A stretch of 55,614 nucleotides of DNA from positions 1 through 55,614 of the forward strand of contig NZ_JQHM01000018.1 in NCBI RefSeq assembly GCF_000749845.1, written 5' to 3'. The notes under the pieces are model-generated. The model did not search any database and was not told the origin of the DNA. It was given only the letters and a program-made list of their open reading frames with translations. This document shows, in pieces, positions 24,510-33,317 of this stretch (position 1 is its first letter; every line of letters starts with the position of its first letter). Origin of the DNA: Pectobacterium betavasculorum. GTDB taxonomy: Bacteria > Pseudomonadota > Gammaproteobacteria > Enterobacterales > Enterobacteriaceae. The position numbers and the translations under genes are program-made.

Positions 24510-25793
24510 ATGAACACAATTAATAATGGTAAAAAAGCAGCCGTTAAATCCACTCAACCGCACAAGCCTACCATCTGGTCGCGTGCTGATGCGTTGAAGG
24601 TTAACGAAAATGATCCAACGACCACGCAACCGCTGGTCAAGCCGGATTTTCCCGTGATGAGCGATGATGTATTTATCTGGGACACCATGCCGCTACGTGA
24701 TATGGATGGCAACATCGCGGCGGTTGACGGTTGGTCGGTGATTTTCACCCTGACGGCGGATCGCCATCCAAATGCGCCTGAGTATCAGGATGAGAACGGT
24801 AACTACGATATCATTCGTGATTGGAACGATCGCCACGGTCGGGCAAAGATGTACTTCTGGTATTCACGTACTGGTAAAGACTGGATTCTGGGCGGACGTG
24901 TGATGAAAGAGGGCGTGTCTCCTACTACGCGTGAGTGGGCTGGTACGCCAATTTTGCTCAATGACAACGGCGAGATCGATCTTTACTACACGGCAGTAAC
25001 GCCGGGGGCCACCATTGTAAAAGTGCGTGGACGGGTCGTGACCACAGAAAATGGCGTGGAGATGGTTGGCTTCAAGAAAGTTAAAACGCTGTTTGAAGCG
25101 GATGGCAAGATGTACCAGACAGAAAGCCAGAACCCTTACTGGGCATTTCGCGATCCTTGCCCGTTCCGCGATCCGAAGAGCGGCAAACTATACATGCTGT
25201 TCGAAGGCAATGTGGCGGGAGTACGCGGTTCACATGTGATCGACGAAGAGGAACTGGGCGATGTGCCTCCAGGCTATGAGGAGGTGGGTGGAGCCCGTTA
25301 CCAGACCGGTTGCGTGGGTATTGCGGTATGCCGGGATGAGGATGGCGATGACTGGGAAATGCTGCCTCCTTTAATTACGGCGGTTGGCGTCAACGATCAA
25401 ACTGAACGTCCGCACTTTGTTTTTCAGGATGGAAAATATTACCTGTTCACTATCAGCCATAAGTTTACCTATGCGGAAGGGCTGACGGGTCCAGACGGTG
25501 TGTATGGCTTTGTCAGTGACGATCTGTTTGGGCCTTATGTACCGCTCAATGGTTCTGGGCTGGTGCTAGGCAATCCGCCTTCTCAGCCTTTCCAGACCTA
25601 TTCACATTACGTGATGCCTAACGGTTTGGTTACGTCATTCATCGACTCTATTCCGGTGGACGGAGACACCCCCCGTATCGGTGGTACGGAAGCGCCTACG
25701 GTTAAGATAAAGCTGAAAGGTGTGCAAACATTCGTATTGGAAGAGTATGACTACGGCTATATTCCTCCGATGATTAATGTCAATCTGAAGTAA
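24510..25793 (+). CDS. lsc: Levansucrase, GH68
   Basis: This 427-residue enzyme splits sucrose and transfers fructose to form levan. Catalytic residues fit the Erwinia-type enzyme shifted by 12 positions: nucleophile Asp58 in FIWDTMPL, transition-state stabiliser Asp215 in AFRDPCPF, and acid/base Glu299 in DQTERPHF. There is no signal peptide, as in Erwinia and Pseudomonas levansucrases, which are secreted without one by a route that is not well defined. The ribosome binding site GAGAGAG starts just after a leader terminator. Upstream lie a holin, a Q-type antiterminator and a CI-type repressor, in one direction from Q onward. Confidence 0.95.
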   Translation: MNTINNGKKAAVKSTQPHKPTIWSRADALKVNENDPTTTQPLVKPDFPVMSDDVFIWDTMPLRDMDGNIAAVDGWSVIFTLTADRHPNAPEYQDENGNYDIIRDWNDRHGRAKMYFWYSRTGKDWILGGRVMKEGVSPTTREWAGTPILLNDNGEIDLYYTAVTPGATIVKVRGRVVTTENGVEMVGFKKVKTLFEADGKMYQTESQNPYWAFRDPCPFRDPKSGKLYMLFEGNVAGVRGSHVIDEEELGDVPPGYEEVGGARYQTGCVGIAVCRDEDGDDWEMLPPLITAVGVNDQTERPHFVFQDGKYYLFTISHKFTYAEGLTGPDGVYGFVSDDLFGPYVPLNGSGLVLGNPPSQPFQTYSHYVMPNGLVTSFIDSIPVDGDTPRIGGTEAPTVKIKLKGVQTFVLEEYDYGYIPPMINVNLK

Positions 25794-25799
25794 CCATTA

Positions 25800-25825
25800 C
25801 AGGGGCGGTTTGCCGCCCCTGTTTA
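25800..25825. terminator. Bidirectional terminator between lsc and the TonB receptor gene
   Basis: Nine-pair stem CAGGGGCGG (25800-25808) and CCGCCCCTG (25813-25821) with loop TTTG, then TTTA. The two genes converge here. Confidence 0.8.
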
Positions 25826-25832
25826 CTGCGGC

Positions 25833-27794
25833 TTAGAACTTATAGCTCATGCCGCCGTACACCGTACGTCCAGACAGGAAGTAGTCGTTGTTAGTCGCGA
25901 CGTAATCCCGCTTTTCGTTGGTCAGGTTAGTAAGGCCTAGCTTAAGATCCACATTTTTAACAGGCGTGTAGGTGGCACCGATATCCACGGTGTTAAAGCC
26001 GCGTGTCTTGCTGACTTCTTTATCAAACAGATATTGGTTACCGGTGTACTGGTAAGCAATATAAGTCGATAGATTATTCAGCGCCTGCCAGTTCAACTGC
26101 GTGTTAACTGTGTTTTTCGGTGTCTGCTTCAGGCGCATTTTGGTGGTGCGGTCTTCGGCATCGACAATAGTCCAGTTAGTGGTCCAGTTTAGATCCTCTG
26201 TCACATCGACCCAGAATGAGGTTTCAATCCCCTGAATTCGCGCTTTATTCACATTTTCGTAGGTAAGGTGCGTCGCGACTCTGTCCCAGGTCTGAACCTG
26301 AATCATGTCTTTAATATCGTTATTAAAGAGTGTAACGCCTGCGCCAAAGCGTTCAGCTTCATAAGCGGTACCAATTTCATAGCTGATTGATGTTTCTGGC
26401 TTCAAGTCTGGGTTGCCGACGGTCTGGCAACGGCCACGGCAGGCGGCTATAGCATACGATTCCGCTGATTGTGCAATTGAAGGCGCTTTAAATGCTTTGC
26501 TGACACCACCCTTTACCACCCAATTGTCGGTGAGATTATAAGTGGCATAAGCACGCGGGCTGAATTCTGTGCCGTACGTCTCATGTTTATCGACACGCCC
26601 GCCGAAGGTTAATGCCAGATCAGAGAGCTTGAATTCGTCTTGCAGGAAGAGCGCGCCCTGGCTCACGTCAATGGTGCCGTTTGGCAAGTTCATGCTGTGT
26701 TTCAATGAGGTCAGGCGATATTCTCCGCCACCGGTTAGCAGATGATCGCCCAGATAGCCGGAAACCTGTCCGTCAACCGTATGGTTGTCCTGCGTAATAT
26801 CTGCTTTGCCATTATTGAGTTGGGAATTATCCATCAATTCCACGTTTTCATAGAAATAGCGCAGGCGGGTATCGACGTTATCCCAACTGCCGTTGTGTGT
26901 TAATCCCAGCCCCAGACGTTCCATTTTTTGAATGTTACGTACAGCCGTACCATAGTTATTCCAACGTACGTCACGGTCGTCTTTGGTGTATGTGGCGTCG
27001 AAATCAAGGCTTTGTTGGGCATCAATCAACCACGTTAAATTTCCCATCACACTGTAATTATCACGTTTTTCTAGCGCATCGGTATTCTGATTCACCGACT
27101 GTTCAGTTTTCCACGCATCACGTTTTCCACCGTCGGCCAGCAGGCTCCCCAACAGCGTGTTTTCTATGAGTGGCCCGCTGATGTAGCCATTCAGGCGGTT
27201 ATGGTCACCACCCGATCCTTCCGTTGGCGCTTCAAAGTTATAGCCAATTTCGCCTTTCAGTTCGTTGGTCGGTTGATTCAGGATAACGTTAATGACACCA
27301 CCCAGTGCATCGGCACCGTACAGCGATGACATTGGTCCACGGATCACTTCAACACGATCGATCGCTGAGATAGGAATCGCGCTCAGATCGAAATCATTCC
27401 CCATGTTGCCAGCAAGCGCATCGCGGGAGTTAACCCGACGACCGTTGATGAGCAACAAGGTATAGTCCGCTTTCATACCACGGATTTTGATTTCGTTACG
27501 CCCATAGCTGGTAGACGGGTTGATATTAATGCCCGGCAGCTTTTTCACCGCATCGGAAACGTTATTCACCGACATCTTTTCCAGTTCGGCATGAGTGATG
27601 ACAGAGACGCTGGCGGGCGCGCTCAGCGTCGTGTGTTTCGTCTGCGTGGCGGTCACGACGATTTTTTCATCTGCCGCGTTTTCTGCCTGTGCGAGCGCAG
27701 GCAGTGCCAGTAGTCCGGTCACCAGCAGGGCGTTATACACCTTGCTGTGTGGGAAATGATGATGTGAAAAACGACTTTCCGATTTTAGCTGCAT
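25833..27794 (-). CDS. TonB-dependent catecholate siderophore receptor, CirA-like
   Basis: About 653 residues from the ATG at 27794. A signal peptide (SKVYNALLVTGLLALPALA, ending AQA before ENAADE) precedes a TonB box (EKIVVTAT), a plug domain with GRNEIKIRGM and IDRVEVIRGPMSSLYGADALGG, and a 22-strand barrel ending in aromatic YGGMSYKF. A CRGRCQTVGNPDLKPETS segment resembles the Cys-containing loop of CirA. It should import the ferric form of the siderophore made by the divergent cluster. It lies 3' of the exporter gene on the same strand with an ERIC element between, and no separate Fur box was found upstream, so it may depend on the exporter promoter. The Aeromonas counterpart would be FstC. 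Confidence 0.88.
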   Translation of the reverse strand: MQLKSESRFSHHHFPHSKVYNALLVTGLLALPALAQAENAADEKIVVTATQTKHTTLSAPASVSVITHAELEKMSVNNVSDAVKKLPGININPSTSYGRNEIKIRGMKADYTLLLINGRRVNSRDALAGNMGNDFDLSAIPISAIDRVEVIRGPMSSLYGADALGGVINVILNQPTNELKGEIGYNFEAPTEGSGGDHNRLNGYISGPLIENTLLGSLLADGGKRDAWKTEQSVNQNTDALEKRDNYSVMGNLTWLIDAQQSLDFDATYTKDDRDVRWNNYGTAVRNIQKMERLGLGLTHNGSWDNVDTRLRYFYENVELMDNSQLNNGKADITQDNHTVDGQVSGYLGDHLLTGGGEYRLTSLKHSMNLPNGTIDVSQGALFLQDEFKLSDLALTFGGRVDKHETYGTEFSPRAYATYNLTDNWVVKGGVSKAFKAPSIAQSAESYAIAACRGRCQTVGNPDLKPETSISYEIGTAYEAERFGAGVTLFNNDIKDMIQVQTWDRVATHLTYENVNKARIQGIETSFWVDVTEDLNWTTNWTIVDAEDRTTKMRLKQTPKNTVNTQLNWQALNNLSTYIAYQYTGNQYLFDKEVSKTRGFNTVDIGATYTPVKNVDLKLGLTNLTNEKRDYVATNNDYFLSGRTVYGGMSYKF

Positions 27795-27904
27795 GTCAAA
27801 AACCCCATCAAAGAGTGGAAAAAACATCCCCGTAAATAAATTGCGTGCTGTGTTACGTGTATTGCCGACCCACTCGTACGTGAATCGATCGGTTTATTGC
27901 CCTG

Positions 27905-28030
27905 TATACCCGTCATACTTCAAGTTGCATGTGCGTTGGCTACGTTCACTCACCCGAATCACTTACCTGAGTAAGCTCATCGGGATTCCTTCTCTTGCCG
28001 CCTTCCTGAAACCCGAATTATTTAGGGTAT
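27905..28030. repeat. ERIC element overlapping the exporter gene end
   Basis: A 126-bp ERIC copy starting TATACCCGTCATACTTCAAG and ending AATTATTTAGGGTAT, with the core ATCACTTACCTGAGTAAGCT. Its right end (28022-28030) contains the TAA stop codon and last codons of the minus-strand MFS gene. It fills the space between the exporter and receptor genes. Confidence 0.87.
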
Positions 28031-29302
28031 TGTCTGTGCCGTTTGGCGTGCGGTCATCTTTCGGCTGCGTTCAGCCAACTGTGGAATCAAGCGCATGGTC
28101 AGCAGCATGGCAGCCAGCGCAAAAACGGCGCTGGCGATGGCGAGCTGTGCGAATCCGTCAATTTTTCCCTCTGCTGAGGTACTCAGATAAGCGGCAGAGG
28201 TGACGCTGGCAAGCCCCGATGCCACGTTGGCAGCGGTACCCTGATAGGACATGAACGCGGCGCGCTGATGCGGCATTGGAATACCTGCGGTAATTGCCAG
28301 CGTGCTGCTGGAACGCGCGGCGCTGAGCGCCATGAATAGGGTGAACACCAGATACAGGGAAAGCGAAAAGGGCAAAACGAAGCCGCAGAGAATGACAACG
28401 GCTAGCAGTAGCGTCGTTACCACGATCGTCCGGCTGGCATATCCTCGATCCAGCAAATTGCCGCACAATTGCATGGTCGCCATGCTTGCCAGTCCGCCGC
28501 AGAGATAAAGCAGAGAAATATCATCCCGTGGGAAAGCGAGATTGAACTGAAAATAGTTGGAAAAGTGGGGGATCAGCAGGAAATGTCCGAACATTTGTAG
28601 CGAAATTACCGTCAACCCCAGCACGAAAAGAGGGGAGACTAGCAGGTCATGTAGTATGGAGGTTGGCGCTTTATTGAGAGCAAGATCTTGCTGAGTTGGG
28701 TGCGTCGGCGGCATGGAAGGAAAGAGCCACAGCACTAACAAAACCAACAGCAGGCCGCCGATGCCGAACGTATAAAACGGTGCTTGCCAGTTAATACGGT
28801 GGGCTAACTCCAGCGACAGCGGCATGATAACAATGGCCGCGAGTGAAAAACTCATGCCGACATAGGCCAACTGCTTTCCGCGTTCGTTGGGCGGCACAAT
28901 ATCGACAACCGCCGCCATCAATACGCCGGATGCGGGCCCGGCAACACAGCCAGCCAGAATGAATAGCAGCAAAAGATCGGTTTGGCTGGTGGCAAACATG
29001 CAGGTTGCTGTCAGGCCGAAGCGCAGCGTCAGTAGAACGAGCAGCGCATGTTTACGGTTAAATCTGTCCAGATAAGGCGCGGCGAGGAAGCCGATGATGG
29101 CAGAAGCAAAGGTTGCACCACCGCTAATGTAGCCGATGTTCTTGGCATCCATGGACAGAGCGCTGACGAAATCAGGGCCTAACGGCATCACCATCATCAG
29201 ACTACCGAGAGAAAGCATGTTGATAAGCAACGCCAGATGCACAACGGATCGGGTGTGCGGGCGGTACATGCTTTCATCCATGACAGGCTCACATTTAGAC
29301 AC
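28022..29302 (-). CDS. MFS transporter, probable siderophore exporter
   Basis: A 426-residue protein with about 12 hydrophobic segments and the MFS loop DRFNRKHALL after TM2. A second cytoplasmic loop (LDRGYASR) follows TM8. It is divergent from the siderophore biosynthesis operon across a region with two Fur boxes, so export of the catecholate is the likely job, comparable to EntS in the enterobactin system. It is not obviously an EntS orthologue. Other ATGs at codons 8 and 12 could be the start. The last codons and stop lie in an ERIC element. Substrate is inferred from context only. Confidence 0.8.
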   Translation of the reverse strand: MSKCEPVMDESMYRPHTRSVVHLALLINMLSLGSLMMVMPLGPDFVSALSMDAKNIGYISGGATFASAIIGFLAAPYLDRFNRKHALLVLLTLRFGLTATCMFATSQTDLLLLFILAGCVAGPASGVLMAAVVDIVPPNERGKQLAYVGMSFSLAAIVIMPLSLELAHRINWQAPFYTFGIGGLLLVLLVLWLFPSMPPTHPTQQDLALNKAPTSILHDLLVSPLFVLGLTVISLQMFGHFLLIPHFSNYFQFNLAFPRDDISLLYLCGGLASMATMQLCGNLLDRGYASRTIVVTTLLLAVVILCGFVLPFSLSLYLVFTLFMALSAARSSSTLAITAGIPMPHQRAAFMSYQGTAANVASGLASVTSAAYLSTSAEGKIDGFAQLAIASAVFALAAMLLTMRLIPQLAERSRKMTARQTAQTIP

Positions 29303-29356
29303 AGTTAGTAAAATATTTGCGCAGTCTAGCGCAGCTTAATTTCATTGACAATGAAT

Positions 29357-29375
29357 GATAACTGTTTTCATTATC
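29357..29375 (-). promoter_or_regulatory. Fur box for the exporter/receptor genes
   Basis: GATAACTGTTTTCATTATC matches the 19-bp Fur consensus GATAATGATAATCATTATC at 14 positions by my count. It lies 55 bp upstream of the MFS start and should repress exporter (and possibly receptor) transcription when iron is plentiful. Confidence 0.75.
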
Positions 29376-29558
29376 ATCTGTGAGGTAGGTTTTATAATCA
29401 ATTCATTTCTGTTGCTAACCATTATCCATTCTGAAACATGCACAAAAAAATTGATTAACATCAATTTAACCCCTAATTACTGGGCGTGAATTACCATTGT
29501 GTGGAAGGATTGACCGAACACGTTACTTCAGTGTAATTTAACTGCGCTTGATATAAAT

Positions 29559-29577
29559 GATAATGATTTTAATAATC
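29559..29577 (+). promoter_or_regulatory. Fur box for the siderophore biosynthesis operon
   Basis: The 19-bp stretch GATAATGATTTTAATAATC matches the Fur consensus at 15 positions by my count. It lies 36 bp upstream of the GTG start of the isochorismate synthase gene. Confidence 0.8.
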
Positions 29578-29612
29578 ATTGGTATTTAATTTGCGAGCGC
29601 AGGAGCTGTCTT

Positions 29613-30809
29613 GTGGATACACTGATTACAGAAACTGAAGCATCTAGCGAGCTAACCTATTCGGAACAGACCGCTTTTTTATATGCATCGGAACACCGAA
29701 GCCTTTCTACTTCTGGCTTATTTGAACGTATTTCTTCCCCTGTTTGTGTTCCGGGCTCGCACGATGATGGGCTCAGCCCTGCCATCGCGCAGGCATTCCA
29801 ACGGGCACGTCAGGCAGGGCAATCGCTGCCTATTGTTGTGGGAGCGATTCCTTTTGATACCACGCAACCATCTTGTCTCTATATCCCTGATAGTTATACC
29901 ATTACGACGAAATCTGAACTCGTCAGCCGTGCTCGTAAGCACAAGACTGCGGCACCAAAAGCGTTAACGCTAAACAGTGTCCCGGACGAAAGTCAGTTCA
30001 AGTCCATCGTGGCAGAGGCCGTTGAGCGTTTCCGCCGTGGTGAACTGAGCAAGGCAGTGCTGTCACGTATTCTGGACATTGAACTGGCTAGCCCTGTTAA
30101 GGCGCAAACGATCCTCAACAACCTGATGGTGCAGAATGCGGGGGGATACCACTTCTCGTTGCCGTTGCCGGATGGTTCGGTATTACTGGGCGCCAGCCCG
30201 GAACTGCTGTTGCGTAAGCAGGGGAACGTGGTTGTCTCTAATCCGCTGGCGGGATCGGCGCGACGAATGAACGATGAACATCTCGACTATCTGAACAGTC
30301 AGCGTTTGTTGAATTCTGGTAAAGACAAGCACGAGCATAAGCTGGTGGTGGACGACATTCGCCAACGCCTGATGCCGCTGTGCACGTCGTTGACCATTCC
30401 ATCGGCTCCCTCGCTGATGAGCACCGCCTCAATGTGGCACTTGTCCACCGCGATCGGCGGTGAACTGGCAAATCCGAATATGACGGCACTTCAGGTCGCC
30501 TGTCAGCTCCATCCGACCCCCGCACTGTGTGGTTTCCCTACCCAGGAAGCACGCCAACTGATCGCTGAACTGGAACCGCACGATCGTGGTGTATTCAGCG
30601 GTATCGTCGGCTGGTGTGATGCCAACGGTGATGGCGAATGGGTGATCGTCATTCGCTGCGGCACCATCAAACACAATAAGGTTCGCCTGTTTGCTGGCGC
30701 AGGCATTGTTGAGGCATCCGTCCCCGAGGATGAATGGGCTGAAACCGCCGCTAAATTAAACACGATGTTGAATGCGTTTGGGCTTAACTCTGGTGTGGAT
30801 GGACTATGA
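29613..30809 (+). CDS. entC: Isochorismate synthase of the siderophore operon (EntC/AmoC)
   Basis: This 398-residue enzyme converts chorismate to isochorismate, the first step to 2,3-dihydroxybenzoate (DHB). The GTG start has AGGAG eight bases before. Signatures of the chorismate-binding fold: [12 protein letters not shown] (about residue 195), [24 protein letters not shown] (about 306) and [11 protein letters not shown]. It is the first gene of a seven-gene run whose order equals amoCEBFAGH of Aeromonas, where this gene is amoC. A Fur box lies directly upstream. It overlaps the next gene by four bases (ATGA). Confidence 0.95.
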   Translation: MDTLITETEASSELTYSEQTAFLYASEHRSLSTSGLFERISSPVCVPGSHDDGLSPAIAQAFQRARQAGQSLPIVVGAIPFDTTQPSCLYIPDSYTITTKSELVSRARKHKTAAPKALTLNSVPDESQFKSIVAEAVERFRRGELSKAVLSRILDIELASPVKAQTILNNLMVQNAGGYHFSLPLPDGSVLLGASPELLLRKQGNVVVSNPLAGSARRMNDEHLDYLNSQRLLNSGKDKHEHKLVVDDIRQRLMPLCTSLTIPSAPSLMSTASMWHLSTAIGGELANPNMTALQVACQLHPTPALCGFPTQEARQLIAELEPHDRGVFSGIVGWCDANGDGEWVIVIRCGTIKHNKVRLFAGAGIVEASVPEDEWAETAAKLNTMLNAFGLNSGVDGL

Positions 30810-32431
30810 GCATTGAATTTACGCCTTGGCCAGAGGAACTGGCACAGCGTTATCGCGACAAAGGATACTGGGTCGGCCTGCCGTTAACGGATGCCTGGGA
30901 GCGTCATCTGACGACTCAGCCGGATGCGGTTGCCGTCGTGTGCGGCGAACGTCAGTGGAGCTATCGCGAACTGGATCGGCAATCTTCCGCGCTGGCATCG
31001 CGCCTGACGGAAAGCGGCCTGCGCGGTGGTGACACCGCGCTGGTGCAGTTGCCGAACGTGGCCGAATTTTACCTGACCTTTTTTGCGTTGCTGAAAATGG
31101 GCGTCGCGCCGGTTAACGCGCTGTTTAGCCATAACAAGCTGGAGCTGCTGTCATACGCTACGCAGATCGAGCCGCGCTTGCTGATCGCATCAGCCGAACA
31201 TCCGCTGTTTGGCGACGGTGAGTTTCTGGATCGGCTACAAACGCAGGTTCCTAGCCTGAAAACGGTAGTGATGCTCGGCGACAGTTCGCTGGGGCACAGT
31301 CTGACGGACTGGCTGCAACCTCATGCTTCGGCCAGTAAGTATCAGCCTTCCGCGTCTGGGCAGGTCGCCTTCTTCCAGCTTTCTGGCGGCAGCACTGGCA
31401 CGCCGAAGCTGATTCCCCGCACTCATGATGATTACTACTACAGTGTGCGGCGCAGCGTGGAAATCTGCGAGCTAACGCCACAGACCCGCTACTTGTGCGC
31501 GTTGCCCGCGCCGCATAACTTCCCGTTAAGTTCTCCCGGTTCACTGGGCGTATTTTATGCTGGTGGACGGGTTGTGCTGGCATCCGATCCGGGAGCAATG
31601 ACCTGTTTCCCGCTGATCGAACGTCATCAGATCGATATGACTTCGCTGGTGCCGCCTGCTGCCGCGCTGTGGATCCAAGCGGCAGAACAGTTTGGTGAAG
31701 CGCTGCGTAGCCTGAAGATCTTGCAGGTGGGTGGGGCGAAGCTGAGTGAAACCGTCGCCCGTCGTATTCCGGCGGTGCTGGGCTGTCAGTTGCAGCAGGT
31801 GCTGGGGATGGCGGAAGGGCTGGTGAACTACACCCGACTGGACGACAGCGACGAGCACATCTTTACCACACAGGGTTACCCGATGAGCCCGGACGATGAA
31901 GTGAAGGTGTTAGACCGAGACGGTAATCCGGTGCCGAGAGGTGAGGCGGGGCTATTGGCGACGCGCGGCCCGTATACCTTCCGTGGCTATTACCGCAGTC
32001 CAGAGCACAATGCCCGTGCTTTCGACAGCGACGGCTTCTACCACTCGGGCGATGTGGTGCAGATGACCGAAGAGGGCTACTTGCGCGTAGTCGGACGGGA
32101 AAAAGATCAGATTAATCGCGGCGGTGAAAAGATCGCTGCCGAAGAAATCGAAAATCTGCTGCTTAAGCATGACGGCATTCTCCATGCCGCGCTGGTGTCC
32201 ATGCCCGATCCTGTCATGGGCGAAAAAAGCTGCGCTTTTCTGGTGGTCAGCGATTCCTCGCTGAAAGCCATCACGTTAAGAAAATATCTTCGCAATCAGG
32301 GTATTGCCGAATTCAAACTGCCGGACCGCTTCGAGATGATCGACACCTTGCCCGTTACACCGGTCGGCAAGATTGATAAGAAATCACTCCGTCAGCGCAT
32401 CCAGACCCAACTTAGCATTCAAAATAAATAA
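30806..32431 (+). CDS. entE: 2,3-dihydroxybenzoate-AMP ligase (EntE/AmoE)
   Basis: This 541-residue adenylate-forming enzyme activates DHB and loads it on the aryl carrier domain of the isochorismatase protein. Motifs: the phosphate loop [16 protein letters not shown] (about residue 190), [13 protein letters not shown] in the aryl-acid binding region, YHSGDVV, and the C-terminal lysine in [13 protein letters not shown]. Length is the same as E. coli EntE (536) within a few residues. It is translationally coupled to entC by ATGA and precedes entB by 10 bp. Confidence 0.95.
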   Translation: MSIEFTPWPEELAQRYRDKGYWVGLPLTDAWERHLTTQPDAVAVVCGERQWSYRELDRQSSALASRLTESGLRGGDTALVQLPNVAEFYLTFFALLKMGVAPVNALFSHNKLELLSYATQIEPRLLIASAEHPLFGDGEFLDRLQTQVPSLKTVVMLGDSSLGHSLTDWLQPHASASKYQPSASGQVAFFQLSGGSTGTPKLIPRTHDDYYYSVRRSVEICELTPQTRYLCALPAPHNFPLSSPGSLGVFYAGGRVVLASDPGAMTCFPLIERHQIDMTSLVPPAAALWIQAAEQFGEALRSLKILQVGGAKLSETVARRIPAVLGCQLQQVLGMAEGLVNYTRLDDSDEHIFTTQGYPMSPDDEVKVLDRDGNPVPRGEAGLLATRGPYTFRGYYRSPEHNARAFDSDGFYHSGDVVQMTEEGYLRVVGREKDQINRGGEKIAAEEIENLLLKHDGILHAALVSMPDPVMGEKSCAFLVVSDSSLKAITLRKYLRNQGIAEFKLPDRFEMIDTLPVTPVGKIDKKSLRQRIQTQLSIQNK

Positions 32432-32441
32432 GGATTTTGTG

Positions 32442-33317
32442 ATGGCAATCCCTTCTATTGCTTCTTATCCCCTGCCGCGCGCACAGGATTTCCCTGAAAA
32501 CAACGTTTCCTGGGCGTTTGAACCTGAACGTGCGGTGCTGCTGATTCACGACATGCAGGACTATTTCGTGAATTTCTATGGTGTGGATAGCCCGCTGGCA
32601 CAACAGTTGATTGAGAACATTTCGGCGCTGCGAACCTACTGTAAAGCGCAGGGAATCCCGGTGGTGTATACCGCGCAGCCTAACGCGCAGAGTGCCGCTG
32701 ACCGTGCGCTGCTGAACGATATGTGGGGCGCCGGACTGAATAATTATCCTGAGAAACAGCGTGTTGTGAGTGCCTTGGCTCCGGATGAGCATGACACGGT
32801 GCTGGTGAAGTGGCGCTACAGCGCATTCCATCGTTCCCCGCTGGAACCGATGATGAAAGAGATGGGCAAAGATCAACTGATTATCTGCGGCGTTTACGGG
32901 CATATCGGCTGCATGATTACCGCGACGGATGCTTTCATGCGCGATATCAAGCCTTTCATGGTGGGTGATGCGATTGCGGATTTCTCACTTCAGGAACACC
33001 AGATGGCGCTGAAATATGTCGCGACGCGCGCTGGACGGGTGGTGAGCACGGCAGAACTTACGGGAGCGAAAATGGCACAGGCACTGACGAAACAAGGATT
33101 GAGAGCGCATCTGCTGAGCTTGATCGACGAAGAAGAAGATCAGTTCGATGAAGATGAGAACCTGATCGATTATGGTCTTGACTCGGTGCGCATGATGGCG
33201 CTGCTGACCGAATGGCGCAATCAGGGCGTTACGCTAAGTTTTGTCGATCTGGCGCGTAACCCCAGCCTGAATGCCTGGTGGGCGCTGATCGAAAAACAGC
33301 AGGGAGCCGCATTATGA
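32442..33317 (+). CDS. entB: Isochorismatase / aryl carrier protein (EntB/AmoB)
   Basis: The ATG at 32442 (AAGGA upstream) gives 291 residues. The N-terminal isochorismatase domain (about 1-205; LIHDMQDYFVNFYG, KWRYSAFHRS, CGVYGHIGCM) makes 2,3-dihydro-DHB. The C-terminal aryl carrier domain (about 215-288) has IDYGLDSVRMM, whose Ser (about residue 247) takes the phosphopantetheine arm. DHB held here is the donor for the first NRPS condensation. Its stop overlaps the NRPS start (ATGA), so both should be made in balance. Confidence 0.95.
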   Translation: MAIPSIASYPLPRAQDFPENNVSWAFEPERAVLLIHDMQDYFVNFYGVDSPLAQQLIENISALRTYCKAQGIPVVYTAQPNAQSAADRALLNDMWGAGLNNYPEKQRVVSALAPDEHDTVLVKWRYSAFHRSPLEPMMKEMGKDQLIICGVYGHIGCMITATDAFMRDIKPFMVGDAIADFSLQEHQMALKYVATRAGRVVSTAELTGAKMAQALTKQGLRAHLLSLIDEEEDQFDEDENLIDYGLDSVRMMALLTEWRNQGVTLSFVDLARNPSLNAWWALIEKQQGAAL

